Positions 1-6,062 of a DNA stretch of 11,118 bases are shown in pieces. This stretch comes from JAIPJO01 sp035269015 (GTDB taxonomy: Bacteria; Patescibacteriota; Patescibacteriia; Patescibacteriales; UBA12465), in assembly GCA_035269015.1 (NCBI GenBank), contig DATFJU010000030.1:1-11118 (forward strand). Reading direction: 5' to 3'. The notes under the pieces were generated by a model, which saw only the letters and a list, made by a program, of their open reading frames with translations, made no database searches and had not been told where the DNA came from. The position numbers and the translations under genes were made by a program. How positions within the stretch are numbered: the stretch's first letter is position 1; the number at the start of each line of letters is the position of its first letter.

Positions 1-621
1 AAGGAATATAAGAGAAACATTGAGAAAATTGTTATGCTTTTAAAAGGAGATAGAACTAGACTTATTAAAACTTTAAAGAAGAATAATCCTGAGCAGGTTG
101 AAGCCCTGGAAAACTTGCAAGAGGTAACATTACTACAAAAAGAAAAAGACTTACAAACACCACAGCTCAGTAGAATTGAAGCCTATGATATCTCTCATCT
201 CAGTACTAAAGAAGCCTATGGCTCAATGGTTGTTTTTACCGATAATGAAATAGATAAGAGTCAGTATAGGTTGTTTAAAGTTAGTGAAGAAAATAGCGGT
301 GATGATTTACATTCAATGCTAGAGGTGGTATTTAGAAGGTTAAAGCACTTAGAGTGGCCTAGACCAGATATAATATTACTTGATGGTGGTAAACCGCAAG
401 TTGATTTTCTTAGTCGCTATTTTGATGAAAATAATATTACTATTCCTTTAGTGGGATTATCTAAGTATGGAGGCGATATTTTAGTTTTTAAGAAAAATAC
501 TAATAAAAATGTAAAGGAGTTAATTAAATTACTTAAACCAAAACTACAAGAACTTAGAGAGGAAGCTCATAGGTTCTGCTTGCAAGCTTCTAAGAAAAGA
601 CGTAGAATAAAAAGAAAATAA
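1..621 (+). CDS. uvrC: UvrC, excinuclease ABC subunit C (3' part, 5' end outside window)
   Basis: This is the C-terminal 206 residues of the nuclease subunit of UvrABC nucleotide excision repair, which makes the incisions flanking a DNA lesion. The frame is open from base 1, so the ATG at 34 is internal and the gene starts upstream of the window. What remains is the end of the UvrB-binding/linker region and the RNase H-like endonuclease domain that makes the 5' incision. Visible catalytic residues are Asp in EAYDISHL (residue 63 of this fragment), Asp in IILLDGGK (128) and His in REEAHRF (190), spaced as in known UvrC proteins. The protein ends about 16 residues after that His in a basic tail (KKRRRIKRK). 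The tandem helix-hairpin-helix DNA-binding domain of typical UvrC is therefore absent. I believe short UvrC forms like this occur in Patescibacteria. The frame itself is intact. Confidence 0.93.
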   Translation, partial: KEYKRNIEKIVMLLKGDRTRLIKTLKKNNPEQVEALENLQEVTLLQKEKDLQTPQLSRIEAYDISHLSTKEAYGSMVVFTDNEIDKSQYRLFKVSEENSGDDLHSMLEVVFRRLKHLEWPRPDIILLDGGKPQVDFLSRYFDENNITIPLVGLSKYGGDILVFKKNTNKNVKELIKLLKPKLQELREEAHRFCLQASKKRRRIKRK

Positions 622-660
622 AAAAGCAAATAAAATAAACTGTTGTTTAACAATTTAATA

Positions 661-666
661 AAGGAG
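661..666 (+). promoter_or_regulatory. Shine-Dalgarno site AAGGAG of the 671 gene
   Basis: AAGGAG lies 4 nt before the ATG at 671. It is the only strong ribosome binding site seen upstream of a clear first start codon in this window. It fixes the start of the 90-aa gene and stands out because nearly all other genes here have only AT-rich leaders. Confidence 0.75.
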
Positions 667-670
667 TACT

Positions 671-943
671 ATGAAACAAAAAACTAGATGGTATGTAGAG
701 CCACAAGATTCTCACACTAATAGTGTTTTACAAAGAGAATTGAATGGAGCTGAACATGTTTACCTAAAAAACAACCGGGGAGAACCTTTTTTGGCTTATG
801 AGGTCGCTTATGCTTTTATCACTAATTTAAAGAAAAGTCGTAATGATTTACAGTTAAAGTTTAAAGTGTATAGAAAGCAAGGTGAAAATAGTTTAGCCAG
901 AGAGTTTGATTTCAGTTTTTTATCTAAAAAAAAGAAAAAATAA
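671..943 (+). CDS. Unassigned small protein, 90 aa
   Basis: I do not recognise a named family. The protein is mixed alpha/beta in character, with no signal peptide or membrane segment, and is probably cytoplasmic. It opens with a Trp-Tyr-rich stretch (TRWYVEPQDSHTNSVLQREL), contains alternating hydrophobic/basic segments (LQLKFKVYRK), and ends in five lysines. It follows uvrC by 49 bp on the same strand, has a clear Shine-Dalgarno site, and is closed by a terminator at 965-990, so it probably shares a transcript with uvrC. The start is well supported by the AAGGAG. A link to DNA repair is suggested only by position and is not supported by any motif. The high lysine content would suit nucleic acid binding, but this is inference. 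Confidence 0.75.
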   Translation: MKQKTRWYVEPQDSHTNSVLQRELNGAEHVYLKNNRGEPFLAYEVAYAFITNLKKSRNDLQLKFKVYRKQGENSLAREFDFSFLSKKKKK

Positions 944-964
944 ATCAAACTTAAAATATTAATT

Positions 965-990
965 AAAGCAACTATAAAGGTTGCTTTTTT
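965..990 (+). terminator. Rho-independent terminator after the uvrC unit
   Basis: An 8-bp stem (AAAGCAAC at 965-972 pairing with GTTGCTTT at 980-987, plus a possible T-G pair) closes a short loop and runs into a T tract. It lies 22 bp after the stop of the 90-aa gene. Confidence 0.85.
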
Positions 991-1156
991 ATTATAAAGA
1001 GAATTTTAATAAGAAATTTGAATAAAAAGTGTTAATGTTATGTTTTTACAAATTATAACTATACACTTATGGATATAAATGATAAAATATAATTGTAAAT
1101 ATAGGTATTAATATATTTTAAATAATTCAAATTTATCTAATATAAGTGCAAATATT

Positions 1157-1597
1157 ATGTTTCCTAATTTCTTCAAGAAAGAACCTTTACCTAAAGAATT
1201 AAATGATACCTTTACTACTATAGTTGAACATCTAAATTCTTATAATAATAAAGAGGATGCTTTAAAAGAAGCTTATCAAATAATTGCCACTAAGTTTGAG
1301 AGCTCACGTCTTAAAACATTTACAATGTTTAGGAGGGGTTTTATTAAAGATCCAGAGAAAATGTGGCAAAAAAACTTTTTACATTGTTTTCAAGTAAATT
1401 ATTTGCTTCGTATGTTTTTAGTTAAAAGTAAATGGTTTAAAGATGAAGATATAAAATTAAAAATTAGTTGTATTTATTATATAACTCCTCATCAATATTT
1501 AAGAATAAAACTTAGTGATAATCAATATATGAATGTTGATCCTTGGGGGTATGATTTTGGTATTAAGCTTGGTGATTATTTATATGGGTTTCACTAA
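1157..1597 (+). CDS. Transglutaminase-like (papain-fold) protein, 146 aa
   Basis: The sequence shows the order Cys-His-Asp expected of a transglutaminase-like fold: Cys77 in FLHCFQVNYLL, at the start of a predicted helix; His112 in TPHQYLRI, on a strand; and Asp128 in MNVDPWG, followed by the conserved-looking Pro-Trp. The first 60 residues are helical and charged. There is no signal peptide or membrane helix, so it is probably cytoplasmic. Proteins of this superfamily act as cysteine proteases, peptidases or amidases, or acyl transferases, and the substrate here cannot be read from sequence. At 146 aa it is a minimal version of the fold. The ATG at 1157 has no Shine-Dalgarno site, but no better start lies nearby. 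It stands alone between the 965 terminator and the Fic remnant. The fold assignment is moderately sure; activity is inferred from the triad only. Confidence 0.65.
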   Translation: MFPNFFKKEPLPKELNDTFTTIVEHLNSYNNKEDALKEAYQIIATKFESSRLKTFTMFRRGFIKDPEKMWQKNFLHCFQVNYLLRMFLVKSKWFKDEDIKLKISCIYYITPHQYLRIKLSDNQYMNVDPWGYDFGIKLGDYLYGFH

Positions 1598-1696
1598 CTT
1601 ATTTTATTATTGTATTCTTGATGGATTAATTATAACGCATTGATATACCTTTAAATAAAGGCTTTTCTGTATATTATTACTAAAAATGACGCAATG

Positions 1697-1706
1697 ATCA
1701 TATGAT
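1697..1706. promoter_or_regulatory. Perfect 10-bp palindrome upstream of the Fic start
   Basis: ATCATATGAT is a perfect palindrome 6 bp before the ATG at 1713. The encoded N-terminus once carried a winged-helix-like segment, so an autoregulatory operator is possible. In sequence this AT-rich a chance palindrome is also plausible. Confidence 0.25.
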
Positions 1707-1712
1707 GTAATT

Positions 1713-2756
1713 ATGAAAAAGACAAAAACAAATCATAGAGTTTACTAAAAAAATCAATCTTTTAAAAATAAAGATTTGCTTGTTTTTTTTGAAAATAAAT
1801 ATTCCAGAGAGACAATTACTAGAGACTTGTCTTATTTATTTAAGAATGGTTTTTTGTATAAAAGTGGCGCTGGTGCTTTTGTTGTTTATTTTTTAGCTAA
1901 AACCTATAAATTTTTATAGGAAATAGATGTAAATGATTATTTTGATACTTCGTATATTGAGAGAAAAGTAAAAGAAAGGTTTAATTTTGAAATTTTTAAT
2001 ATTTTAAGTAATGATATTTTTACCAAAGATGAAAAAGAAAAATTAGATAATTTACAAAAAGAATTTATTAGAAATTTTTCAAAATATGATAGTCAGACTC
2101 TTATTAATAAAGAGTTTGAAAGAATTATGATTGGTTTTTCTTGGAAGTCATCAGCAATTGAAGGGAATACTTATTCACTTTTAGGAACCCAAGCTTTGAT
2201 TAAAAATAATGTTATTGGAAAAGGTAAAACTAAAGAGGAGACTCAAATGATTCTTAATCATAAAGATGTATTTAATGAAGCTATTTTAAATAAAGAGCGT
2301 TTTAGAAAATTACATTATTCTGATATAGAGTATATTCATTCTATTTTGATTAAAAAATTAGGTGTTTCTAAAAATATTAGAAAGGCCGGAGTTGGAATTA
2401 CTGGCACAAAGTATAAGCTCCTAGATAATGAGTATCAAATTAAAGAAAATATGAAAAAAATGGTTGACTTAGTTAATAAAAAGGAATCTATTTTTGAAAA
2501 AGCTTTTTTAATATCAATTCTTATTTCCTATATTCAAATTTTTGAAGATGGCAACAAGAAAACTGCTCGTATGATTTCTAATGCTATCTTGATTGCATAT
2601 GATTTTACTCCACTTTCTTATAGAATTGTTGATGTTGAAGAATATAAAAAAGCTGTAATATTATTTTATGAGATCAACAACTTTTCTTATTTTAAGCAAA
2701 TATTTATTAATCAATTTGAAGACGCTGTTAGTAATTATTTTCAATATTCTCTATAG
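1713..2756 (+). pseudogene. Fic-domain protein with N-terminal winged helix, disrupted
   Basis: Reading one frame from the ATG at 1713 to the TAG at 2754-2756 gives a Fic-family protein of about 347 codons, interrupted by two stops in the same frame: TAA at 1746-1748 and TAG at 1917-1919. No frameshift is needed. Order of parts: a winged-helix-like segment (RETITRDLSYLFKNGFL, from about 1806), a linker with KVKERFNFEIF, the autoinhibitory (S/T)xxxE(G/N) motif as SSAIEGN in SWKSSAIEGNTYSL (about 2148-2168), then the Fic core. The Fic motif, normally HxFx(D/E)GNxxR, reads QIFEDGNKKTAR (2535-2570). The catalytic His is Gln (CAA, one base from CAT/CAC). Fic enzymes transfer AMP or other phosphate-containing groups to proteins, and loss of this His normally abolishes activity. 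A truncated 209-aa product from the ATG at 2127 could still be made; it would keep the inhibitory motif but lack the DNA-binding part. I judge it a decaying gene. Confidence 0.8.
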
Positions 2757-2807
2757 TAATTATTTCTCTAGAATATTTTATTTAGAAATTTTATATTATC
2801 AAATAAA

Positions 2808-2843
2808 AAAACCACAGCAATTTAAGTGTGGTTTTGTTTTTTT
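2808..2843. terminator. Bidirectional terminator between Fic remnant and HAD gene
   Basis: A 9-bp stem (AAAACCACA at 2808-2816 with TGTGGTTTT at 2827-2835) is followed by a T-rich tract on the plus strand. On the minus strand it is followed by the complement of the A run at 2801-2810. It sits between convergent genes, 51 bp past the Fic stop and just past the HAD stop, so it can end both transcripts. Confidence 0.85.
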
Positions 2844-2845
2844 AA

Positions 2846-3538
2846 TTATGTCAACAAGGTTTCAAGTTGACTCAATTTATCTAAAACAAAGTAATCATTT
2901 TCAATATGAGCTTTCTTAAAAGATTCTGTAAAATCTAATCTGCTGTGCAATATTGAACTAATACCAATGAAATCGATTTTAGAGTTAATAGCAGTTTTTA
3001 AGTCAGACAAAATAGTGTCACCAACCAAAATTACTTGATTTTTAGTATATGTCCTAAATATTGGATCTAGAACTCTTTTGTCAGGCTTTCTTATTCCATC
3101 TAGTAGGCTATCACCTAGAATAATGAACTCAAAATCATCAATATTCAAACGCAGTTCTTTAGCTAGCTTGTAAAAACTAGCACTGTATCTGTTACTGCAA
3201 ATGGCCATGTTTAAACCTTTGTCTTTAATTTTAACTGCTAACTTATGAAAACTATTAGCCAAACCATCTTCAAAATAATCTTTTTTTCCTTTTTCATAAA
3301 AAAGGAACAAGTTAGCTTCATTTTTGTTCCAGTGTAATTTTTCCATAAATACTTGGGACATTTGCAAAATACTTATACCCCAATATTTTTTCAGAAAATT
3401 ATGACTAGGAACTTTGCTTTTAGTTTCAAATTGATTTAAGGCCAAACTTGCAGAATCGATTATTCTTTGCATCTGCATTTCAGTAGCGTCATAAATGACA
3501 CCATCAAAATCAAAAATAATAAGTTTTTTGTTTTTCAT
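2846..3538 (-). CDS. HAD-superfamily hydrolase (phosphatase-like), 230 aa
   Basis: All four HAD motifs are visible. Motif I is FDFDGVIYD (nucleophile Asp10, acid/base Asp12). Motif II is AICSN (Ser116). Motif III is Lys151 in RKPDKRV. Motif IV is VGDTILSDL (Asp174 and Asp179, Mg2+ binding). A helical cap (about residues 18-95) between motifs I and II fits subfamily I, which includes phosphoglycolate phosphatase and beta-phosphoglucomutase types. It is probably a cytoplasmic phosphomonoesterase; the substrate cannot be assigned. Length is normal for the family and all key residues are present. It is transcribed alone from a consensus-like promoter (3581-3610) and ends at a bidirectional hairpin. 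The start at 3538 is the only ATG before motif I and lies about 35 nt from the predicted transcription start. Confidence 0.88.
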   Translation of the reverse strand: MKNKKLIIFDFDGVIYDATEMQMQRIIDSASLALNQFETKSKVPSHNFLKKYWGISILQMSQVFMEKLHWNKNEANLFLFYEKGKKDYFEDGLANSFHKLAVKIKDKGLNMAICSNRYSASFYKLAKELRLNIDDFEFIILGDSLLDGIRKPDKRVLDPIFRTYTKNQVILVGDTILSDLKTAINSKIDFIGISSILHSRLDFTESFKKAHIENDYFVLDKLSQLETLLT

Positions 3539-3580
3539 CTCTTGTTGTTTTTGTGATTATATTTTGTAAGGAACTAGTCT

Positions 3581-3610
3581 ATATTACAACGAATTTAAGA
3601 TTTATGTCAA
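3581..3610 (-). promoter_or_regulatory. Sigma70-type promoter of the HAD gene
   Basis: On the minus strand TTGACA (3610-3605) and TAATAT (3586-3581) are separated by 18 bp. The -35 is a perfect consensus. Transcription would start near 3574 and give a leader of about 35 nt before the ATG at 3538. Confidence 0.75.
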
Positions 3611-3656
3611 GTTATATTTTGATAAAATCAAGGTATCTTTTCTATTTTTCAATTTT

Positions 3657-3665
3657 TGCTATAAT
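3657..3665 (+). promoter_or_regulatory. Extended -10 promoter of the 3707 gene
   Basis: TGCTATAAT is a perfect extended -10 element (TGn plus TATAAT). No good -35 lies at 17 bp, which such promoters tolerate. The predicted start near 3672 leaves a leader of about 35 nt before the ATG at 3707. It is divergent from the HAD promoter. Confidence 0.6.
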
Positions 3666-3706
3666 AATATTAACCTTTAACTAATAAAATATTAACCTTA
3701 AAATCT

Positions 3707-3874
3707 ATGTTGAAAAAAATCATTTTAACCCTATTTATTCTCTTACTTTTAACACTTGACGGACTACTTATAGCTGATATAATCTCAGGTACAAATAACT
3801 TATTTATTAATATATCTGCTATAGTAATAACTATTCCTTTAATTATTTATTACATTTTATTTTATAAAGATTAA
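3707..3874 (+). CDS. Small two-helix membrane protein, 55 aa
   Basis: A short frame with two hydrophobic segments: residues about 5-25 (IILTLFILLLLTLDGLLIA) and about 33-53 (FINISAIVITIPLIIYYILF). A short polar loop (DIISGTNN) joins them, and there is a Lys-Lys near the N-terminus. It would be a hairpin of two membrane helices with both ends probably cytoplasmic. No named family is recognised. It is supported as a gene by a perfect extended -10 box upstream, a complete frame, and a downstream gene only 14 bp away before a common terminator (4191). There is no Shine-Dalgarno site; the ATG is preceded by an AT-rich leader, as for most genes here. A small accessory subunit or a membrane-active peptide are both possible. 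Confidence 0.6.
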   Translation: MLKKIILTLFILLLLTLDGLLIADIISGTNNLFINISAIVITIPLIIYYILFYKD

Positions 3875-3888
3875 TTATAATATTTATT

Positions 3889-4152
3889 ATGAATTTTGAA
3901 ACTTTAGCAAATCAAGACCCAAGTATTGATTCTGGAGATTATGAAGAAATAACACCTGAATTATATGATTATGCTGTAGAGCGTGGTTTTGATATCGATA
4001 AAGATGCTGTTAAGGAGTGTCTCGAAATTTTGAGTCAATATACAGATCCTGCTCAAGCCAAAGAGGACCTGAAAAAGATTTGGGATGCGATGAATACAGA
4101 TAATGGTTTAAAGTCTGATTTAGTAGATTTTAATGAAGCTGATAATTTTTAG
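3889..4152 (+). CDS. Unassigned acidic protein, 87 aa
   Basis: A small, strongly acidic protein rich in Asp and Glu (SIDSGDYEEITPELYDYAVE near the start, DFNEADNF at the end), mostly helical in character, with no membrane segment or signal peptide. I do not recognise a family. It starts 14 bp after the stop of the 55-aa membrane protein and is followed by a strong terminator 39 bp past its stop, so the two are probably one transcript. A TATAAT ends 8 bp before its ATG (3876-3881). That would place a transcription start essentially at the ATG, so leaderless expression is also conceivable. The acidic protein could be a cytoplasmic partner of the small membrane protein, but this rests only on position and charge. 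Confidence 0.65.
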   Translation: MNFETLANQDPSIDSGDYEEITPELYDYAVERGFDIDKDAVKECLEILSQYTDPAQAKEDLKKIWDAMNTDNGLKSDLVDFNEADNF

Positions 4153-4190
4153 CTTTAAAATGAAGTTTATAATAAAAAAACAGATACTAG

Positions 4191-4224
4191 AATCAAAGCC
4201 TTCATAAAGGCTTTGATTTTTATT
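4191..4224 (+). terminator. Strong rho-independent terminator
   Basis: A perfect 12-bp stem (AATCAAAGCCTT at 4191-4202 with AAGGCTTTGATT at 4207-4218), a CATA loop and a trailing T-rich run close the two-gene unit 3707-4152. Confidence 0.92.
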
Positions 4225-4240
4225 TTAAGTTGTGGTAGCA

Positions 4241-4249
4241 TGATAATAT
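4241..4249 (+). promoter_or_regulatory. Extended -10 element before the 43-aa peptide
   Basis: TGATAATAT fits the extended -10 pattern TGn plus a -10 hexamer with one or two changes from TATAAT. Transcription would begin near 4256, about 12 nt before the ATG at 4268. No -35 is visible. Confidence 0.4.
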
Positions 4250-4267
4250 AAATATAACTCTAAAATT

Positions 4268-4399
4268 ATGAAATTAAGAAAAATTAAAAACATCAAGAAA
4301 ATTTTAACATTAAGCATAATTTTAGCCACTGGACTTAAAAAGTATTTTAATTATAAAGAAAACAGAAAAGAAGATAAGAATCAAAAAGAAGATAGATAA
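4268..4399 (+). CDS. Small lysine-rich peptide with one hydrophobic segment, 43 aa
   Basis: The frame encodes a basic N-terminus (MKLRKIKNIKK), one short hydrophobic stretch of about 12 residues (ILTLSIILATGL), then a highly charged tail rich in Lys, Glu and Asp. No family is recognised. It lies in its own small unit, between a strong terminator upstream (4191-4224) and a second hairpin terminator right after the stop (from 4404), with an extended -10 box 19 bp upstream. The transcript would be under 200 nt. The hydrophobic segment is short for a full membrane span, so surface association with the membrane is as likely as insertion. The region could instead encode a small RNA with an incidental reading frame; coding potential is only moderately supported. 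Confidence 0.4.
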   Translation: MKLRKIKNIKKILTLSIILATGLKKYFNYKENRKEDKNQKEDR

Positions 4400-4403
4400 G
4401 ACA

Positions 4404-4435
4404 AAAAGCAAACATTTTTATATGTTTGTTTTTAT
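4404..4435 (+). terminator. Rho-independent terminator after the 43-aa peptide
   Basis: The stem CAAACAT (4409-4415) with ATGTTTG (4422-4428), extended by a G-T pair and A-T pairs, is followed by TTTTT. It isolates the small unit from the PhoH gene. Confidence 0.75.
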
Positions 4436-4484
4436 ATATATAATTTGAACATTACAATTTAATATAAACCAAAATTAATAGATT

Positions 4485-5921
4485 ATGGATAGTACAAAAC
4501 AAAAGACCCGCACTAATCAAGAAGGTGTTACTAACATTATTGTTCCTGATACTAGTGTATTAATTAGAGATCCTAAATCTCTTCTTCGTTTTTTAAAAGA
4601 AGATAATTTAGTTTTGTTGCCACTACAAGTTCTAATAGAGCTTGACAACATCAAAGACAGAAGAGCTGATAATGCGCCAGAAGCCAGAGAGGTTTCGGTT
4701 ATTATTGAGAAGTATCAGTCTGAACATGAGAAGTTTCAGATTGTTGGCAGTCTTAGTAGAAAAAATTTAAATTTCTTTGATCCCAAAAAAGGTGATCATG
4801 TTATTTTGGCAACTTTGAAGTATATTTATAATGCAATGTACAAGAAAAATTTGTATAAAAAATATGCTAAAGTGAAATTTGTTAGTCAGGACAGAAATTT
4901 ACGTATTTTAGCTAGGCAGATTCTACCAGATGTTCTGGTTGAACAATATAAATTTGATAAGCCAGTTAAAACAGAAAAACCTGATGAATATTTTGTTAAG
5001 ATTATTAATTTCCAAGATAAGTTGTTGGATGCTAACAAAGGGTTTAAGTATTGTCATTATGATAAAAGTAAGCATGGAAAGATTTTTGAAAATCAAATGG
5101 CCATTTGTAGTAGAAATTCATATTTAGACATAAATGATGAAACCAATATTTTATTAGTTAGAAAAGGCGACATACTCCGGGAGATTGATAAAAATATCAA
5201 AGCCGATGTTTTAAGACCATATAGTAACGGTGGTGGAATTAATTGGATGCAGTATTTAGCTTTTCATTTGTTATTGGATTCTGAAATTAGAGCCTTATTT
5301 TTAGTTGGTACCGCTGGAACTGGTAAGACTTTAATGTCTATTGCTGCAGCTATTCATCTGCGTCATGACTACAGCAGTATTTTGTGTAGTAGGCCGGCTG
5401 TGTTTATGAGTAATAAAGATGAGTATGGTTTTTTACCAGGTGATTTAAATGAGAAAATGAATCCTTGGATTGAACCAATTCGGCAAGCCTTCAACTTTTT
5501 ATCTGATAAGCGTAAAAGGGGAAATAAGAAAGACGCTTTAAGGTATGAAGATCTCTTTGATGATGGTACTGATTCTAATGGTAAAGAGCGAAAAGGCCCT
5601 GCCAGAACTAGTAAATTTCAGATTGTACCTTTAAATTACATTAGAGGAACAACTCATCACAATAAGATTTTAATTGTTGATGAAGCGCAGAATCTTAGTC
5701 CACATCAGATTAAGACAATTATTACTCGTATGGGAGAGCGCAGTAAAATAATCTTTACCGGTGATCCTTATCAGGTAGATGTACCTAAATTAAAAGATGA
5801 AAGCGACAATGGTATGATGTATGCCATTTCTAAGCTAAAAAATCATCCTATGATTGGGGTGGTGCACTTGGAAAAAGCTGTTAGATCTAAATTAAGTGAA
5901 CTAGCAGGTAATTTACTTTAA
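4485..5921 (+). CDS. PhoH-like ATPase with N-terminal PIN domain, 478 aa
   Basis: A two-domain protein. Residues about 17-145 form a PIN ribonuclease domain with the acidic cluster Asp22 (VPDTSVLI), Glu52 (LIELDNIK), Asp104 (GDHVILATL) and Asp136 (SQDRNLRIL). Residues about 245-478 form a PhoH P-loop ATPase/helicase-like domain. It has Walker A GTAGTGKT (275-282), Walker B ILIVDEAQ (Asp399, Glu400), the motif FTGDPYQVD around 425-433, and a conserved-type arginine region near the end (EKAVRSKLSELA). This is the architecture of the YlaK-type PhoH family. It is thought to couple ATP-driven RNA unwinding to PIN nuclease cleavage, giving a cytoplasmic role in RNA turnover. Length is typical and all key residues are present. 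It lies alone between two terminators. The ATG at 4485 has an AT-rich leader without a Shine-Dalgarno site. Confidence 0.93.
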   Translation: MDSTKQKTRTNQEGVTNIIVPDTSVLIRDPKSLLRFLKEDNLVLLPLQVLIELDNIKDRRADNAPEAREVSVIIEKYQSEHEKFQIVGSLSRKNLNFFDPKKGDHVILATLKYIYNAMYKKNLYKKYAKVKFVSQDRNLRILARQILPDVLVEQYKFDKPVKTEKPDEYFVKIINFQDKLLDANKGFKYCHYDKSKHGKIFENQMAICSRNSYLDINDETNILLVRKGDILREIDKNIKADVLRPYSNGGGINWMQYLAFHLLLDSEIRALFLVGTAGTGKTLMSIAAAIHLRHDYSSILCSRPAVFMSNKDEYGFLPGDLNEKMNPWIEPIRQAFNFLSDKRKRGNKKDALRYEDLFDDGTDSNGKERKGPARTSKFQIVPLNYIRGTTHHNKILIVDEAQNLSPHQIKTIITRMGERSKIIFTGDPYQVDVPKLKDESDNGMMYAISKLKNHPMIGVVHLEKAVRSKLSELAGNLL

Positions 5922-5929
5922 AAAAATAT

Positions 5930-5962
5930 AAGTGGCTTTTAAAAAAGCCACTTTTTCTTTTT
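5930..5962 (+). terminator. Rho-independent terminator after the PhoH gene
   Basis: The stem AAGTGGCTTT (5930-5939) with AAAGCCACTT (5944-5953) is followed by TTTCTTTTT. It separates the PhoH gene from the envelope gene run. Confidence 0.92.
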
Positions 5963-6062
5963 CTAAAAATATAGTATAATTAATATAGAGTATATAATTA
6001 TTATACTAATTTTAAATAATAAACATACAAAAGCTTGGATATATTTTGTATATAATAAAAAT

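Noticed and set aside
640..656. Small palindrome TTGTTTAACAA between uvrC and the 90-aa gene
   Set aside because: The arms are 5 bp with a 1-nt centre and there is no T run; likely chance in AT-rich sequence, and there is no reason to split the unit here.
1088..1093. TATAAT upstream of the 1157 gene as its promoter
   Set aside because: There is no TGn extension and no -35 resemblance at 16-18 bp; such hexamers are frequent in this AT-rich gap.
1648..1668. Weak hairpin (CCTTT/AAAGG) with a short T run after the 1157 gene
   Set aside because: The stem is only 5-6 bp with a tiny loop and few T residues; too weak to call a terminator.
1746..1919. Reassignment of TAA or TAG as sense codons to rescue the Fic frame
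   Set aside because: TAA and TAG serve as normal stops for other genes in the window, and the Fic active site is also damaged, so gene decay explains the data better.
2668..2919. Open frame overlapping the Fic 3' end, the terminator and the HAD 3' end
   Set aside because: It overlaps two better genes in other frames, runs through a terminator hairpin and has no recognisable protein features.
4930..5127. Open frame inside the PhoH gene on the same strand
   Set aside because: It is fully inside a strongly supported conserved coding region in another frame.
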